NCBI GenBank assembly: GCA_947497755.1 | Contig: CANMHT010000007.1 | Coordinates: 1-64,000 of the forward strand | Origin: an uncultured Polaribacter sp. | GTDB lineage: Bacteria; Bacteroidota; Bacteroidia; Flavobacteriales; Flavobacteriaceae | DNA length: 64,000 nt | Direction: 5' to 3' | Shown here: in pieces, positions 1-9,744 of the stretch | Layout: every line of letters begins with the position of its first letter | How positions within the stretch are numbered: the stretch's first letter is position 1 | Notes under the pieces: model-generated | Database searches by the model: none | The model's input: only the letters and a program-made list of their open reading frames with translations | Told to the model about the DNA's origin: nothing | Translations under genes and position numbers: made by a program

Positions 1-190
1 AGTCTTTTTTATCAATTATCATTTTTGCGATACGAAAACGTATTTTCGCAAAAAATGATTTACTTCGTTGCTGGCTTGTAGTCTTTTTTATCAATTATCA
101 TTTTTGCGATACGAAAACGTATTTTCGCAAAAAATGATTTACTTCGTTGCTGGCTTATAGTCTTTTTTATCAATTATCATTTTTGCGATA
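1..190. repeat. 79-bp tandem duplication of the acyl-CoA dehydrogenase 3' end plus a palindrome
   Basis: Unit 1 is 1-79, unit 2 is 80-158, and a third partial copy (159-190) is the real 3' coding end of the dehydrogenase. Units 1 and 2 differ by one base (g at 78, a at 157), which is a synonymous Tyr codon change when read as the gene. Each unit holds the last codons of the gene, its stop codon, and an imperfect 42-bp palindrome running from ATCATTTTTGCG to CGCAAAAAATGAT. The repeat meets the window edge, so the copy number is unknown. An assembly or contig-end artefact cannot be excluded. Confidence 0.9.
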
Positions 191-1308
191 ATCTCTTTCA
201 AGATTTCAGAAGTACCACCACCGATTGGCCCTAATCTACTATCTCTTAACAATCTTGCCATTGGATAGTCTTCCATATACCCGTATCCTCCTAACATTTG
301 TAATGCACTATAAATTACTGAATCTGCCATTTTAGTAGACACTAATTTAGACATACTTGCTTCTTTAACTACATATTCGCCATCGTTCAATCTTTTTGCA
401 ATAGAATAATTAAATTCTTTACACATTTCTACCTCACTTGCCATTTCTGCAATTCTATGTCGCAATGCTTGAAACTTATCCAATGATTTTCCAAAAGCAA
501 TTCTTTCTTTCATATATTCCATTGCATACTCAACAGCATATTCTGCTCTTGCATGAGCATTTACTCCCATCACCAATCTTTCTAAAGCAAAATGTTGCAT
601 AATATAAGGAAACCCTTTTCCTTCTTCTCCCATCAGATTATCTTTAGAAATCACCACATTATCAAAAGAAATTTCTCCCGTATCTGATGCTCTCCAACCT
701 AATTTATCTAGTTTAGTAGAAGTTATTCCTTCCGTATTTCTATCAACAACAAAAATACTTATCCCCTTATTTCCTAATTCTGGTTGAGTTTTCGCAGCAA
801 CTACCAAATAATCAGAATAAACACCATTTGTAATAAACGTTTTAGATCCATTAATTATATAGGTGTCTCCTTTTTTTACAGCTGTTGTACGAATTCCTGC
901 TACGTCAGATCCTGCAAATGGCTCTGAAATACATAAACAACCTATTTTTTCTCCATTAATACTCGGAATCAAATATTCTTCTTTAATTCGATCATCTCCT
1001 TCTTTTTCTAAATGCGTCATTGCTAAATAAACATGTGCCCACATAGCGGCAGCAAAACCTCCAGAATTTACTTTTTGTAATTCCTCTAAAAAGATAACTG
1101 TATAAAAAATATCCAATCCTAGGCCACCATTCTCTTCAGCTACATTTAAACCAAAATACCCCATTTCTCCAAACTTCCCCCATATAAACCTTTCAATAGT
1201 TCCATCTCTTTCCCATTTATCAACATGTGGAACAACTTCTTTCTTAAGAAACTCTTGAAAGCTTTCTCTAAATGCAATATGTTCTTCTGTAAAGTACATT
1301 TTATTCAT
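139..1308 (-). CDS. Acyl-CoA dehydrogenase (long-chain/isovaleryl-like)
   Basis: FAD-dependent alpha,beta-dehydrogenation of an acyl-CoA, passing electrons to ETF; a fatty-acid or branched-chain degradation step in the cytoplasm. The 389-aa length is normal. The FAD/substrate motif CISEPFAGSD is at 126-135 and the C-terminal GGGTSEI at 363-369. The glutamate used by medium-chain enzymes next to the C-terminal GGT is a Gly here. A Glu sits instead in ALERL (E243), where isovaleryl- and long-chain dehydrogenases carry the catalytic base, so I place it in that subgroup. ATG start at 1306-1308; a second ATG lies nine bases downstream. It follows the helix-hairpin-helix gene by 19 bp, so the two are probably co-transcribed. 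Its last ~17 codons are duplicated downstream. Confidence 0.93.
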   Translation of the reverse strand: MNKMYFTEEHIAFRESFQEFLKKEVVPHVDKWERDGTIERFIWGKFGEMGYFGLNVAEENGGLGLDIFYTVIFLEELQKVNSGGFAAAMWAHVYLAMTHLEKEGDDRIKEEYLIPSINGEKIGCLCISEPFAGSDVAGIRTTAVKKGDTYIINGSKTFITNGVYSDYLVVAAKTQPELGNKGISIFVVDRNTEGITSTKLDKLGWRASDTGEISFDNVVISKDNLMGEEGKGFPYIMQHFALERLVMGVNAHARAEYAVEYAMEYMKERIAFGKSLDKFQALRHRIAEMASEVEMCKEFNYSIAKRLNDGEYVVKEASMSKLVSTKMADSVIYSALQMLGGYGYMEDYPMARLLRDSRLGPIGGGTSEILKEIIAKMIIDKKDYKPATK

Positions 1309-1327
1309 TACTCAGTCTTTTGATTGT

Positions 1328-2197
1328 TTAATTAGCTTCCAAATATAAAACTATTCTATCATATTTATCTATAGGAAAACCTTGAATATTTTTTAATTCT
1401 TCAATAGATTGTAATTCAGCCACCTCATCTCTATAATCCAGTATTTTTTTACATAGATTATAATCTATATAAGGATTAGAAAGCAGTTGTTTAAACGAAG
1501 CAGTATTTACATTTATTTTAACAATTTTTGGTGCAGTTTTTATTGATAAAACATGTAATATTTTAATTGCTTTTTCTTGATCTATTCCCCAAATTTCTTG
1601 CAATTGACTCGTAGCACTAAAGCCTTGTAATTTCTCTCTGTACTTTACAATTCTTTTAGCCAAAAACTCATTAATATCATTTATCTTTTCAAAATCAGCA
1701 ATAGTCGCCATATTTAAATCCGTTGTTGATAAAGATTCTTTTTTAATGTCAGGCATTTTTTTTACTGACTTGGAAGTTTTTTTAGCTAACCAATCAGGAA
1801 ATTTAAAATAAGGAGAAATTTCTATTAACAAACTATCAGTAATTCCTGTTATCTTTTGAAATTCTTTTGCCGAATTAACAAACTTACCTTGCTTACGATA
1901 TGCTATAAGTCGATCTATCTCTACTAAAGACAACCCTAATTGCTCTGCTTTATACTCTGATAAATAATTAGGATTAAAAGGGTATATCTTTGGCTTTCTT
2001 TTTTCTAAAGTCAATTTTTTCAATGAATCTATACGAGCCTGAATTTGTTTTGTATCATTCTTATCAAATGATTTTCCCTCATTAGAAAAATCTACAAACA
2101 CATAAATCAGCTGTATAACAACAATAACAGCCAACAATAAAAAAGCCCCATTTCTTTGGCTTTTATTATACCAAAAATGGGGCTTTACTATTTTCAT
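1328..2197 (-). CDS. Membrane-anchored helix-hairpin-helix protein (ComEA-like)
   Basis: 289 aa with one N-terminal membrane segment (about residues 18-36) and then a long soluble part with three related stretches of the type 'N-x-A-(x)n-L...I..YR...F...L..I.GI'. These are typical of tandem helix-hairpin-helix modules as in ComEA. ComEA-type proteins bind double-stranded DNA non-specifically, often during DNA uptake; that role is inferred only from the fold. It starts 10 bp after the symporter stop and ends 19 bp before the dehydrogenase, so the three genes look like one transcript without an obvious shared function. Confidence 0.8.
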   Translation of the reverse strand: MKIVKPHFWYNKSQRNGAFLLLAVIVVIQLIYVFVDFSNEGKSFDKNDTKQIQARIDSLKKLTLEKRKPKIYPFNPNYLSEYKAEQLGLSLVEIDRLIAYRKQGKFVNSAKEFQKITGITDSLLIEISPYFKFPDWLAKKTSKSVKKMPDIKKESLSTTDLNMATIADFEKINDINEFLAKRIVKYREKLQGFSATSQLQEIWGIDQEKAIKILHVLSIKTAPKIVKINVNTASFKQLLSNPYIDYNLCKKILDYRDEVAELQSIEELKNIQGFPIDKYDRIVLYLEAN

Positions 2198-2207
2198 AAA
2201 AATGTAT

Positions 2208-3830
2208 TTACGCCTTCGTCGACTTTATAGCATCTGTATATCTCTTTAATTGTTTCTTTACAACAGGGAACAAGAAGTATAATCCAATCATATTAGGGAA
2301 TACCATAGCAAAAATCATTGCATCAGAGAAATCCCAAATAGATTTCATACTTGCTGCAGCTCCAATAATTACAAATAATAAGAATAATAATTTATATGCC
2401 ATATCTGCTTTCTTACCTCTTCCAAATAAGAATTTCCAAGATTGTAATCCATAATAAGACCAAGAAATCATTGTAGATACTGCAAATAACACTACAGCAA
2501 TTGTTAAGAATACATTAGAGAATGGAATGTATTTTGCAAATGCTTTTGATGTAATTCCTGCTCCTTCATAAGCAACTCCATCAATCAATACAGCTCCAGA
2601 TCCATCTCCTCCATATTGGAATACATTTGCACCAGAAGCATCTCCTCCAAAGTTAAAAATGATAATTACTAAAGCTGTCATAGTACAAATTACTACTGTA
2701 TCAATGAATGGCTCTAATAAAGCAACCAATCCTTCAGATGCAGAGTATTTTGTTTTTACTGCAGAGTGTGCAATTGACGCAGAACCTGCTCCAGCTTCAT
2801 TAGAAAATGCTGCTCTTTTAAATCCTACTAATAATACTCCAATAAATCCTCCTACTCCAATAGCTGTTGGGTTAAATGCTTCTTTAAAGATCAACGCAAA
2901 TGCATCATCAATTAATGAGAAGTTAGAACCTAATATATAGATACAAGCTAGTAAATATAATAAAGCCATAAAAGGAACCACTTTTTCTGTTACAGAAGCG
3001 ATTCTTTTAATTCCACCAATAATAATGATACCTACTAAAACTGCTAAAACAACTCCTATAATTGCTCCTGCAGCTGTACTTTCCAAACCTAATAATTCTT
3101 TTAATACTACTGTTGCTTGGTTAGATTGTGCTGCGTTACCACCACCAAATGATCCTCCAATACAGAAAATAGCAAAAAATACTGCTGCTATTTTCCCTAA
3201 CATTTCAAAACCTCTTTCTTTTAATCCTTTACTTATATAGTACATCGGACCTCCATAAACTGTTCCATCTTCTCCAACATCTCTATACTGAACACCTAAT
3301 GTACACTCTACAAATTTTGTTGACATTCCTAACAATCCACAAATCACCATCCAGAATGTTGCTCCTGGACCTCCTAATGCAATTGCTAAAGCAACTCCCG
3401 CAATATTACCATTACCAACAGTTCCAGAAACGGCTGTTGCTAGTGCTTGGAAGTGGGTTACTTCTCCTTCTTCACTTTCGTCTTTAATAGTTCCTTTTAC
3501 ATCTCCTCCAACTGATAAGTCTTCGTTTCCAGAAGAATGATGATCTAACTCATCATATTTCCCTCTAACTACATTAATTGCAGTTTTAAAGTGAAAAATG
3601 TTTGGAAACTTAAAATAAATAGTAAAAAATGCAGCACTGGCTACTAATAAAAGGAGTACAAACGGAATTTCGATACTTTCACTTTTATATATAGGAAAGA
3701 AAATTACGCTACTAAAGAAATCTGATATAGGCTTAAAAGCTTCGTCAATCTTTTGGTCTAACCCTTTTTCTTGAGCGAATGTGAACATTGGCATCATTAA
3801 AAGTAATGACGCAAGAAGTTTTTTCTTCAT
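2208..3830 (-). CDS. Alanine/glycine:cation symporter (AGCS) family transporter
   Basis: 540-aa polytopic inner-membrane protein. The family signature region near residues 130-200 (GTVGNGNIAGVALAIALGGPG, then FVECTLGVQYR and GGPMYYI) is clear, and AGCS proteins take up small neutral amino acids with Na+ or H+. It is longer than the usual ~450 aa. A signal-peptide-like start (1-19, ending FAQ) is added, there is an acidic loop near 95-120 (GNEDLSVGGD...KDESEEGE), and a Gly-rich insertion in a late loop (FGGDASGANVFQYGGDGSG). The ATG start fits the signal sequence. The upstream gap to the RmlD-like gene is 89 bp, so it probably has its own promoter. Confidence 0.9.
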   Translation of the reverse strand: MKKKLLASLLLMMPMFTFAQEKGLDQKIDEAFKPISDFFSSVIFFPIYKSESIEIPFVLLLLVASAAFFTIYFKFPNIFHFKTAINVVRGKYDELDHHSSGNEDLSVGGDVKGTIKDESEEGEVTHFQALATAVSGTVGNGNIAGVALAIALGGPGATFWMVICGLLGMSTKFVECTLGVQYRDVGEDGTVYGGPMYYISKGLKERGFEMLGKIAAVFFAIFCIGGSFGGGNAAQSNQATVVLKELLGLESTAAGAIIGVVLAVLVGIIIIGGIKRIASVTEKVVPFMALLYLLACIYILGSNFSLIDDAFALIFKEAFNPTAIGVGGFIGVLLVGFKRAAFSNEAGAGSASIAHSAVKTKYSASEGLVALLEPFIDTVVICTMTALVIIIFNFGGDASGANVFQYGGDGSGAVLIDGVAYEGAGITSKAFAKYIPFSNVFLTIAVVLFAVSTMISWSYYGLQSWKFLFGRGKKADMAYKLLFLLFVIIGAAASMKSIWDFSDAMIFAMVFPNMIGLYFLFPVVKKQLKRYTDAIKSTKA

Positions 3831-3919
3831 AATAAATTATGTTAGTTTATTTAATTTAGTTGACCGCAATATCATAAAAAATTGATCTTTTGACAACTTT
3901 TATCCGTTAAAAATGAATT

Positions 3920-4822
3920 TTACATCAACTTTTGCTTAAATCTTTGTAAATCTTCTTTAAATGTTTTTGGATAAAGTCCTAAGACTCTATTTGTCTTAGA
4001 TAAGTCAAAACCTGTTTTGGGTGGTCTTGGAGCCGTTTGATTTAGTGTTGAAGTTGAAATGGGCTCTATTAGTGATTTATCTAACTCAAAAGCCATAGCA
4101 ATCTCTTGTGCAATCTCATAAACACTTAACAATTCGCTACTAGCAACATTAAAAACTCCTGTTGCTTTTTTATCTAATGATAATTTACAAGACAATGCTA
4201 AGTCTTCAACATAAGTTGGTGTTCTGTATTGATCATCTACTATAGTTATCTTTTTTTGATTTTCTAAAGATTCTTTTACCCACAATACAATATTACTTCT
4301 ACTCATATCATTCACCAATCCGTAAACCAATATGGTTCTTAAAATGGTGTAATCGATATTTGATTTTTGAAGTATTTGTTCTGAGGCTAATTTCGTTTCA
4401 CCATAATAACTTAATGGATTAGGTACATCTTCTTCTATATAGTTTCCTTTCTCTCCATCAAAAATGAAATCTGTTGATAAATGAATTAAATGAGCTGCTG
4501 ATTTCGAACAATAATCTGCTAAATATTGCACAACATTTACATTTAAATCATAACATGCTTCTTGGTTATTTTCACAAGCATCAACATTTGTCATTGCTGC
4601 TGTATTGATAATTACCTCTGGGCTAGCCTTTTCTAATGCTTGTCTTAGCTTAGATGCATCAGTAATATCAATAGAAACGTATTCAAAATCCTCTCTTCCA
4701 CTTCTATTTATCCCTCTAGAAAAGCCTACAACTTGGTAATTATTTTTATCTTTTAAAAAAAGGTCAATTAAATTCTGACCTAACAATCCATTACTTCCTG
4801 TAATTACAACTTTCTTCTGCAT
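3920..4822 (-). CDS. SDR family oxidoreductase, RmlD-like (dTDP-4-dehydrorhamnose reductase family)
   Basis: 300 aa. N-terminal Rossmann motif GSNGLLG (residues 9-15) for NAD(P)H and the extended-SDR catalytic pattern YGETK (YxxxK) after the conserved LSTDFIF strand. The RmlD/SDR family reduces nucleotide-sugar keto groups; the substrate cannot be read from the sequence. No rmlABC genes are nearby, so a classical rhamnose role is not supported by context. Its ATG overlaps the stop of the K+ channel gene by one base (4822), indicating translational coupling in a three-gene unit with PspC. Confidence 0.82.
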   Translation of the reverse strand: MQKKVVITGSNGLLGQNLIDLFLKDKNNYQVVGFSRGINRSGREDFEYVSIDITDASKLRQALEKASPEVIINTAAMTNVDACENNQEACYDLNVNVVQYLADYCSKSAAHLIHLSTDFIFDGEKGNYIEEDVPNPLSYYGETKLASEQILQKSNIDYTILRTILVYGLVNDMSRSNIVLWVKESLENQKKITIVDDQYRTPTYVEDLALSCKLSLDKKATGVFNVASSELLSVYEIAQEIAMAFELDKSLIEPISTSTLNQTAPRPPKTGFDLSKTNRVLGLYPKTFKEDLQRFKQKLM

Positions 4823-5820
4823 TAAAATAACTTTCTTAACTTCACTATTTGCTCTGGTCTACCCAATACAATTAAACTTGCATCAGCTTCTAAGGTTATA
4901 GATGCTTCTGGGTTTATGACATAACTTCCATTAGAAGCTTTAAAACCAATTACCGTACAACCTGTTTTTTTACGCAAGTCTAAATCTAATATTGTTTTCC
5001 CTACATATTCTTTTGGCAAATCGTTTACATCAACTTCTTCTAAATTGGCTGTAGTTTCTCCTTCAATTGTCAATCGATCTACAAATTCTAAAACATCAGG
5101 TGTTACTACCAAAGAAGCCATATGAGCACCTCCTAATTTATCAGGCATTATTACATTGTCTGCTCCTGCAATTTTCAGCTTATTATATGATGATTCATTA
5201 GAAGCTCTACTAATAATTCTACATTCTTTATTTAACTGATTTGCACTTAAAACCACAAATAAGTTATCTGCATCTGATGGCAAAGCAGTAATTAGATTAC
5301 TAACCTTTTTTACTCCTGCTTTTATTAAAACTTCATCAGTTGTAGCATCACCTTCAACATACAAAATTCCTTCTTCTTCTAAAGTTTCAATTAAATCTTT
5401 ATCTTTTTCTATAACTACAAATTCTTTCTGATAATTCTTTAACTTGACAATTGCTTGCATTCCGTTTCTACCATAACCACAAACAATTGTATGGTCTTTC
5501 ATTTTGTCTATTTTCTGTTGCACTCTCTTCAATTTTAATTTTTTAAAAAATACTCCGCTAGCCAAAGCTTCTGTAAAAGCAGAAACGGCATATCCAAACA
5601 AAGATATACTCGTTAAGATTAACATTATGGTAAATACTTTTTCTGTAGTATTCATTGGATGCAATTCTCTAAATCCAACTGTAGAAATAGTAATTACTGT
5701 CATATATACAGCATCGATAAAACTAAAACCAGATAAAAGCATATAACCAATTACTCCAATTGCTAGAACTGAAATTAAAAAGAATAAAGCTTTATGAAAT
5801 TTAGATTTAAATTTTATCAT
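4822..5820 (-). CDS. Two-TM potassium channel with RCK (TrkA-N/TrkA-C) domain
   Basis: 332 aa. Two membrane helices (about 11-29 and 62-82) flank a pore loop with the selectivity-filter motif TVGF (47-50). A cytosolic Rossmann-type RCK domain follows (VCGYGRNG, 113-120, with the acidic strand-end VVIEKD) and a TrkA-C-like ligand-binding domain (about 250-332). This is the MthK/Kch architecture: a ligand-gated K+ channel of the inner membrane. TVGF replaces the more common TVGYG, a variant found in prokaryotic channels. The gene overlaps both neighbours by one base. Confidence 0.9.
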   Translation of the reverse strand: MIKFKSKFHKALFFLISVLAIGVIGYMLLSGFSFIDAVYMTVITISTVGFRELHPMNTTEKVFTIMLILTSISLFGYAVSAFTEALASGVFFKKLKLKRVQQKIDKMKDHTIVCGYGRNGMQAIVKLKNYQKEFVVIEKDKDLIETLEEEGILYVEGDATTDEVLIKAGVKKVSNLITALPSDADNLFVVLSANQLNKECRIISRASNESSYNKLKIAGADNVIMPDKLGGAHMASLVVTPDVLEFVDRLTIEGETTANLEEVDVNDLPKEYVGKTILDLDLRKKTGCTVIGFKASNGSYVINPEASITLEADASLIVLGRPEQIVKLRKLF

Positions 5821-6047
5821 TATAAGTCAAAAACCGAGCTACGTTTTGTATAAATCATATCTTTTAAACGCAATACAAATGCCAATGTTAAGTACAAACC
5901 AAAAGACAAACCGATAGTTACAAAAGAAATATAAATAAAGAACAACCGTACATTTAAAGCACGCATACCTAATCTATCTGCTAGTCTTGTAGAAACCGCA
6001 AATCCATGACGCTCAAAATAATGTCTTACCGAATGTATGAAGCTCAT
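5820..6047 (-). CDS. PspC domain-containing small membrane protein
   Basis: 75 aa, one PspC-like domain: a basic N-terminal part, then NVRLFFIYISF and a hydrophobic segment (about 33-62), ending in a charged tail (LKDMIYTKRSSVFDL). PspC proteins take part in envelope-stress responses in proteobacteria; stand-alone copies of this size are common in flavobacteria and their role is not established. It is the first gene of the PspC-channel-RmlD unit and is divergent from uvrA. Confidence 0.78.
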   Translation of the reverse strand: MSFIHSVRHYFERHGFAVSTRLADRLGMRALNVRLFFIYISFVTIGLSFGLYLTLAFVLRLKDMIYTKRSSVFDL

Positions 6048-6127
6048 TGTACTCTCTTAACAAATGCAAGATAGTATTTTAAGATGAATTGCTCTTAGGT
6101 TTTTAGCAAAAAATAAATTGATTTATG

Positions 6128-6135
6128 TAGCTTTG
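6128..6135 (+). promoter_or_regulatory. -7 box of the uvrA promoter
   Basis: TAGCTTTG matches the Bacteroidota -7 consensus TAnnTTTG. No TTG is seen at the expected -33 spacing. Transcription would begin near 6141, downstream of the TTG at 6118 and just upstream of the TTG at 6157, which decides the start of uvrA. Confidence 0.6.
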
Positions 6136-6156
6136 CTTTTTCATAAAATTTCCACT

Positions 6157-8979
6157 TTGAAACAGCAAGAATACATAGAAGTTTTTGGAGCAAGAGCCCA
6201 CAATTTAAAGAATATTGATGTTCAAATCCCTAGAGAAAAGTTAGTCGTTATTACTGGACTTAGCGGAAGTGGAAAATCTTCTTTAGCATTTGATACCATT
6301 TATGCTGAAGGACAACGTAGATATATCGAAACTTTTTCTGCTTACGCAAGACAATTCTTAGGTGGATTAGAAAGACCTGATGTTGATAAAATAGATGGAT
6401 TATCTCCGGTGATTTCTATTGAACAAAAAACCACAAATAAGAGTCCAAGATCTACTGTTGGAACCATTACAGAAATATACGATTTCTTGAGACTTTTATA
6501 CGCAAGAGCAGCAGATGCATATTCGTATAACACCAACGAAAAAATGGTGAGTTATTCTGATGAAAAAATTAAAGAATTGATTTTATCAGAATTTAAAGAC
6601 AAAAAGATTGCTGTTTTAGCGCCATTAATAAAATCTAGAAAAGGACATTATAGAGAACTATTTGAACAAATTTCTAAACAAGGGTTTGTAAGAGTTCGAG
6701 TTGATGGTGAAATTAAGGAAATTGAAAAAGGCATGCGTTTAGACAGATATAAAACGCATGATATAGAAGTTGTAATTGATAGAATCATTGCCAATCAATC
6801 TGCTGAAAAAAGATTAGAAGAAACCATTAAAACAGCTCTTTATACAGGAAATAATATTTTAATGGTGATTGACTTAGGAACCAATACACCTCGATATTTT
6901 AGTAGAGAGTTAATGTGTCCAACTACGGGTATTGCCTATCCAAATCCAGAACCAAATACATTCTCTTTTAACTCACCAAAAGGCGCTTGTCCTTCTTGTA
7001 ACGGACTCGGAATTACTAATGAAGTAAATTTAAATAAAGTAATTCCAGACGATACTGTTTCCATAAAAAATGGCGGAATTGCACCATTAGGAGAACAAAA
7101 AAATAGTTGGATTTTTAAACAGCTAACACTTATTGGAGAACGCTACAACTTTAAACTAAACGATCCAATTCATAAAATTCCAAAAGAAGCTTTAGAGATT
7201 ATATTAAATGGCGGAAATGAAAAATTTAAAGTAAGTTCTAAAACTGTTGGAGTTACACGTAATTACGAAATAGATTTTGAAGGGATTATTTCTTTTATCA
7301 CGAATCAATATAAAAATAGCGACTCTACCTCTATTAAAAGATGGGCAAAAGATTTTATGGACGAAGTTTCTTGTTCTTCTTGCGATGGAAATCGATTAAA
7401 AAAGGAAGCACTCTATTTTAAAATCCAGGGTAAAAACATTAGTGATCTTGCAAAAATGGACGTTACCGAGTTGTCTAATTGGTTTCAAAACACTGAGGCA
7501 AAACTTTCTGATAAACAACGTACAATTGCTTCTGAAATTTTAAAAGAAATTAAAACTAGAATTCAGTTTTTATTAGATGTTGGATTGGATTATTTAAATT
7601 TAAACAGGACTTCTAAATCCTTATCTGGTGGAGAAGCTCAACGTATTCGTTTGGCTACACAAATTGGCTCTCAACTTGTTGGTGTATTGTATATTTTAGA
7701 CGAACCAAGTATTGGACTCCATCAAAGAGACAACCAAAAACTAATTGACTCTTTAGTGAAACTTAGAGATATTGGAAATTCTGTTTTGGTTGTTGAACAC
7801 GACAAAGACATGATTGAGCATGCTGATTTTGTTTTTGATATTGGTCCTGGAGCAGGAAGACATGGTGGTGAAATTGTAAGTGAAGGTACCTTTGAAGAAT
7901 TAAAACAACACAGTACACTTACAGCAGATTATATTACTGGTAAAAAAGAAATTGCTATTCCAACCAAAAGAAGAAAAGGAAATGGGCATACAATAAAACT
8001 TACCGGAGCTAGTGGAAATAATTTAAAAAATGTCTCTGTAGAATTTCCTTTAGGTAAAATGATTTGTGTTACTGGAGTTTCTGGAAGTGGAAAATCTACC
8101 TTAATCAATGGTACACTATATCCAATTTTAAATGCACATATTTATAGAGGTGTAAAAAAACCAATGCCATACAAAAGCATTAAAGGTTTAGAACATATAG
8201 ATAAAGTTATAGATATTGATCAATCTCCAATTGGAAGAACACCAAGATCAAACCCAGCAACTTATACAGGAGTATTTAGTGAAATAAGAAGCTTATTTGC
8301 TCGTACTCCAGAAGCCGCCATTAGAGGTTACAAACCTGGGCGTTTTTCTTTTAATGTAAAAGGAGGGAGATGTGAAACTTGTCAAGGTGGTGGAGTTCGC
8401 GTAATTGAAATGAACTTTTTACCAGATGTTCATGTAGAATGTGAAACTTGTCAAGGAAAACGTTTTAATAGAGAAACTTTAGAAATAAGATATAAAGGAA
8501 AATCTATTGCTGATGTATTGGCAATGACGATCAATGAAGCAGTAATCTTTTTTGAAAAAGTACCGAAGATTTATCGTAAAATTAAAACCATTCAAGATGT
8601 TGGCTTAGGCTATATCACTTTAGGGCAACAATCTACAACATTATCTGGTGGAGAAGCTCAACGTATAAAATTAGCTTCAGAATTATCTAAAAGAGACACA
8701 GGAAATACCTTTTATATTCTTGACGAACCAACAACTGGACTTCATTTTGAAGACATTAGAGTATTAATGGAAGTACTTAACAAACTTGCAGATAAAGGAA
8801 ATACTGTATTAATTATAGAACATAATTTAGATGTAGTAAAACTTGCAGATCATATCATTGATATTGGTTTAGAAGGCGGAAAAAATGGTGGACAAGTATT
8901 ATGTACTGGTACTCCAGAAGAAGTAAGTAAACATTCAAAAAGTCATACTGCAAGATTTCTTAAAAAGGAACTAAACTAG
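6157..8979 (+). CDS. uvrA: UvrA, excinuclease ABC subunit A
   Basis: DNA-damage sensing ATPase of nucleotide excision repair; it loads UvrB on lesions as a dimer. Two ABC cassettes are visible: Walker A GLSGSGKSS near the N-terminus and GVSGSGKST near 8077-8103, with LSGGEAQRI signatures near 7620 and 8641. Zinc-finger cysteine pairs are CPSCNG, CSSCDG and the CETCQG...CETCQG module near 8370-8460. I choose TTG 6157, giving 940 aa that begin MKQQEYIEVFGARAHN. The frame is open from a TTG at 6118, but a -7 box lies between the two, so the upstream TTG would not be in the mRNA. The 3' end overlaps the convergent GLPGLI gene by 4 bp. Confidence 0.97.
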   Translation: MKQQEYIEVFGARAHNLKNIDVQIPREKLVVITGLSGSGKSSLAFDTIYAEGQRRYIETFSAYARQFLGGLERPDVDKIDGLSPVISIEQKTTNKSPRSTVGTITEIYDFLRLLYARAADAYSYNTNEKMVSYSDEKIKELILSEFKDKKIAVLAPLIKSRKGHYRELFEQISKQGFVRVRVDGEIKEIEKGMRLDRYKTHDIEVVIDRIIANQSAEKRLEETIKTALYTGNNILMVIDLGTNTPRYFSRELMCPTTGIAYPNPEPNTFSFNSPKGACPSCNGLGITNEVNLNKVIPDDTVSIKNGGIAPLGEQKNSWIFKQLTLIGERYNFKLNDPIHKIPKEALEIILNGGNEKFKVSSKTVGVTRNYEIDFEGIISFITNQYKNSDSTSIKRWAKDFMDEVSCSSCDGNRLKKEALYFKIQGKNISDLAKMDVTELSNWFQNTEAKLSDKQRTIASEILKEIKTRIQFLLDVGLDYLNLNRTSKSLSGGEAQRIRLATQIGSQLVGVLYILDEPSIGLHQRDNQKLIDSLVKLRDIGNSVLVVEHDKDMIEHADFVFDIGPGAGRHGGEIVSEGTFEELKQHSTLTADYITGKKEIAIPTKRRKGNGHTIKLTGASGNNLKNVSVEFPLGKMICVTGVSGSGKSTLINGTLYPILNAHIYRGVKKPMPYKSIKGLEHIDKVIDIDQSPIGRTPRSNPATYTGVFSEIRSLFARTPEAAIRGYKPGRFSFNVKGGRCETCQGGGVRVIEMNFLPDVHVECETCQGKRFNRETLEIRYKGKSIADVLAMTINEAVIFFEKVPKIYRKIKTIQDVGLGYITLGQQSTTLSGGEAQRIKLASELSKRDTGNTFYILDEPTTGLHFEDIRVLMEVLNKLADKGNTVLIIEHNLDVVKLADHIIDIGLEGGKNGGQVLCTGTPEEVSKHSKSHTARFLKKELN

Positions 8980-9695
8980 TTATACCTTACTGTTTTTCTT
9001 ACTGCATTTTTCGGATTGTATTGTTTTTTAAACACTTCCATAGTTATAGCATTTTCTATAGATGGGAAATCTATTTTATTAGTAGTATTAGTCTGTTCAA
9101 ACTCTTTTAACTCGTAAGTTCTATACTTACTTTTAAGCTTGATAATTAAACCAGGTAAACCTCCATACTGAGCTGGACCATTTGATATCTTTATAGCTTC
9201 TGTATACCAAGCAATGAGTTCATTTCCTTTTGAATCTGTAGAAATTGCCTTTTTACACATAAACGATTTTATTTTTCTTTTTTCATTAGTCAATTCCCAT
9301 TGAAACGGATGCAAATCATCTTTAATCAACACCTTCTCTTCTCCTATTTTCTTCTGAATGAGCAGTTGATCATCTTTATATTTCTTATAATAATCTGTAA
9401 GTGTAATTTTTACAGTGCGTTCTCCTAAAGTTTGTTCATTCAAAATTGCTTCTTTTAACGAATAAAAAGAAACATTCTTTGTTAAAAACAACATCTTCTC
9501 CTCTCCTGTTTTAATTTCTCTCAAGATTTTCTCTTTAATCAACTGTGGATATTCTTCTACTTTTTGAATCCATTCTTTACTCGCAATTCTTTTTTCTAGA
9601 TAAGTGAGCAAATATTTGTTTTCCGTATTTTGTCCAAAAACAACAATTCTAAAAAACAATAAAGCAAACAAGTATTTATTTATAAGCATAGTCAA
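8976..9695 (-). CDS. GLPGLI family protein
   Basis: 239 aa with an N-terminal hydrophobic export signal ending near VVFGQ (about residue 22) and the family-defining GLPGLI motif (within QYGGLPGLIIKLKS, about residue 178). The family is restricted mainly to Bacteroidota; its members are exported proteins of unknown function, often next to two-component systems or TonB-dependent receptors. No such partner is adjacent here. A second ATG two codons downstream (MLINKY) is an equally good start. It converges on uvrA with a 4-bp overlap. Confidence 0.9.
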   Translation of the reverse strand: MTMLINKYLFALLFFRIVVFGQNTENKYLLTYLEKRIASKEWIQKVEEYPQLIKEKILREIKTGEEKMLFLTKNVSFYSLKEAILNEQTLGERTVKITLTDYYKKYKDDQLLIQKKIGEEKVLIKDDLHPFQWELTNEKRKIKSFMCKKAISTDSKGNELIAWYTEAIKISNGPAQYGGLPGLIIKLKSKYRTYELKEFEQTNTTNKIDFPSIENAITMEVFKKQYNPKNAVRKTVRYN

Positions 9696-9744
9696 GTTTT
9701 TTTTGATGATTATTGAACGAACTTACAGTATTCTTTTTCTTTAA

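Noticed and set aside
1..190. CRISPR-like array
   Set aside because: The repeat is contiguous with no spacers and is clearly derived from the end of the adjacent gene.
2659..3487. Plus-strand frames inside the symporter gene
   Set aside because: Shadows of the minus-strand symporter; no start signals and low-complexity Thr/Pro/Asn composition.
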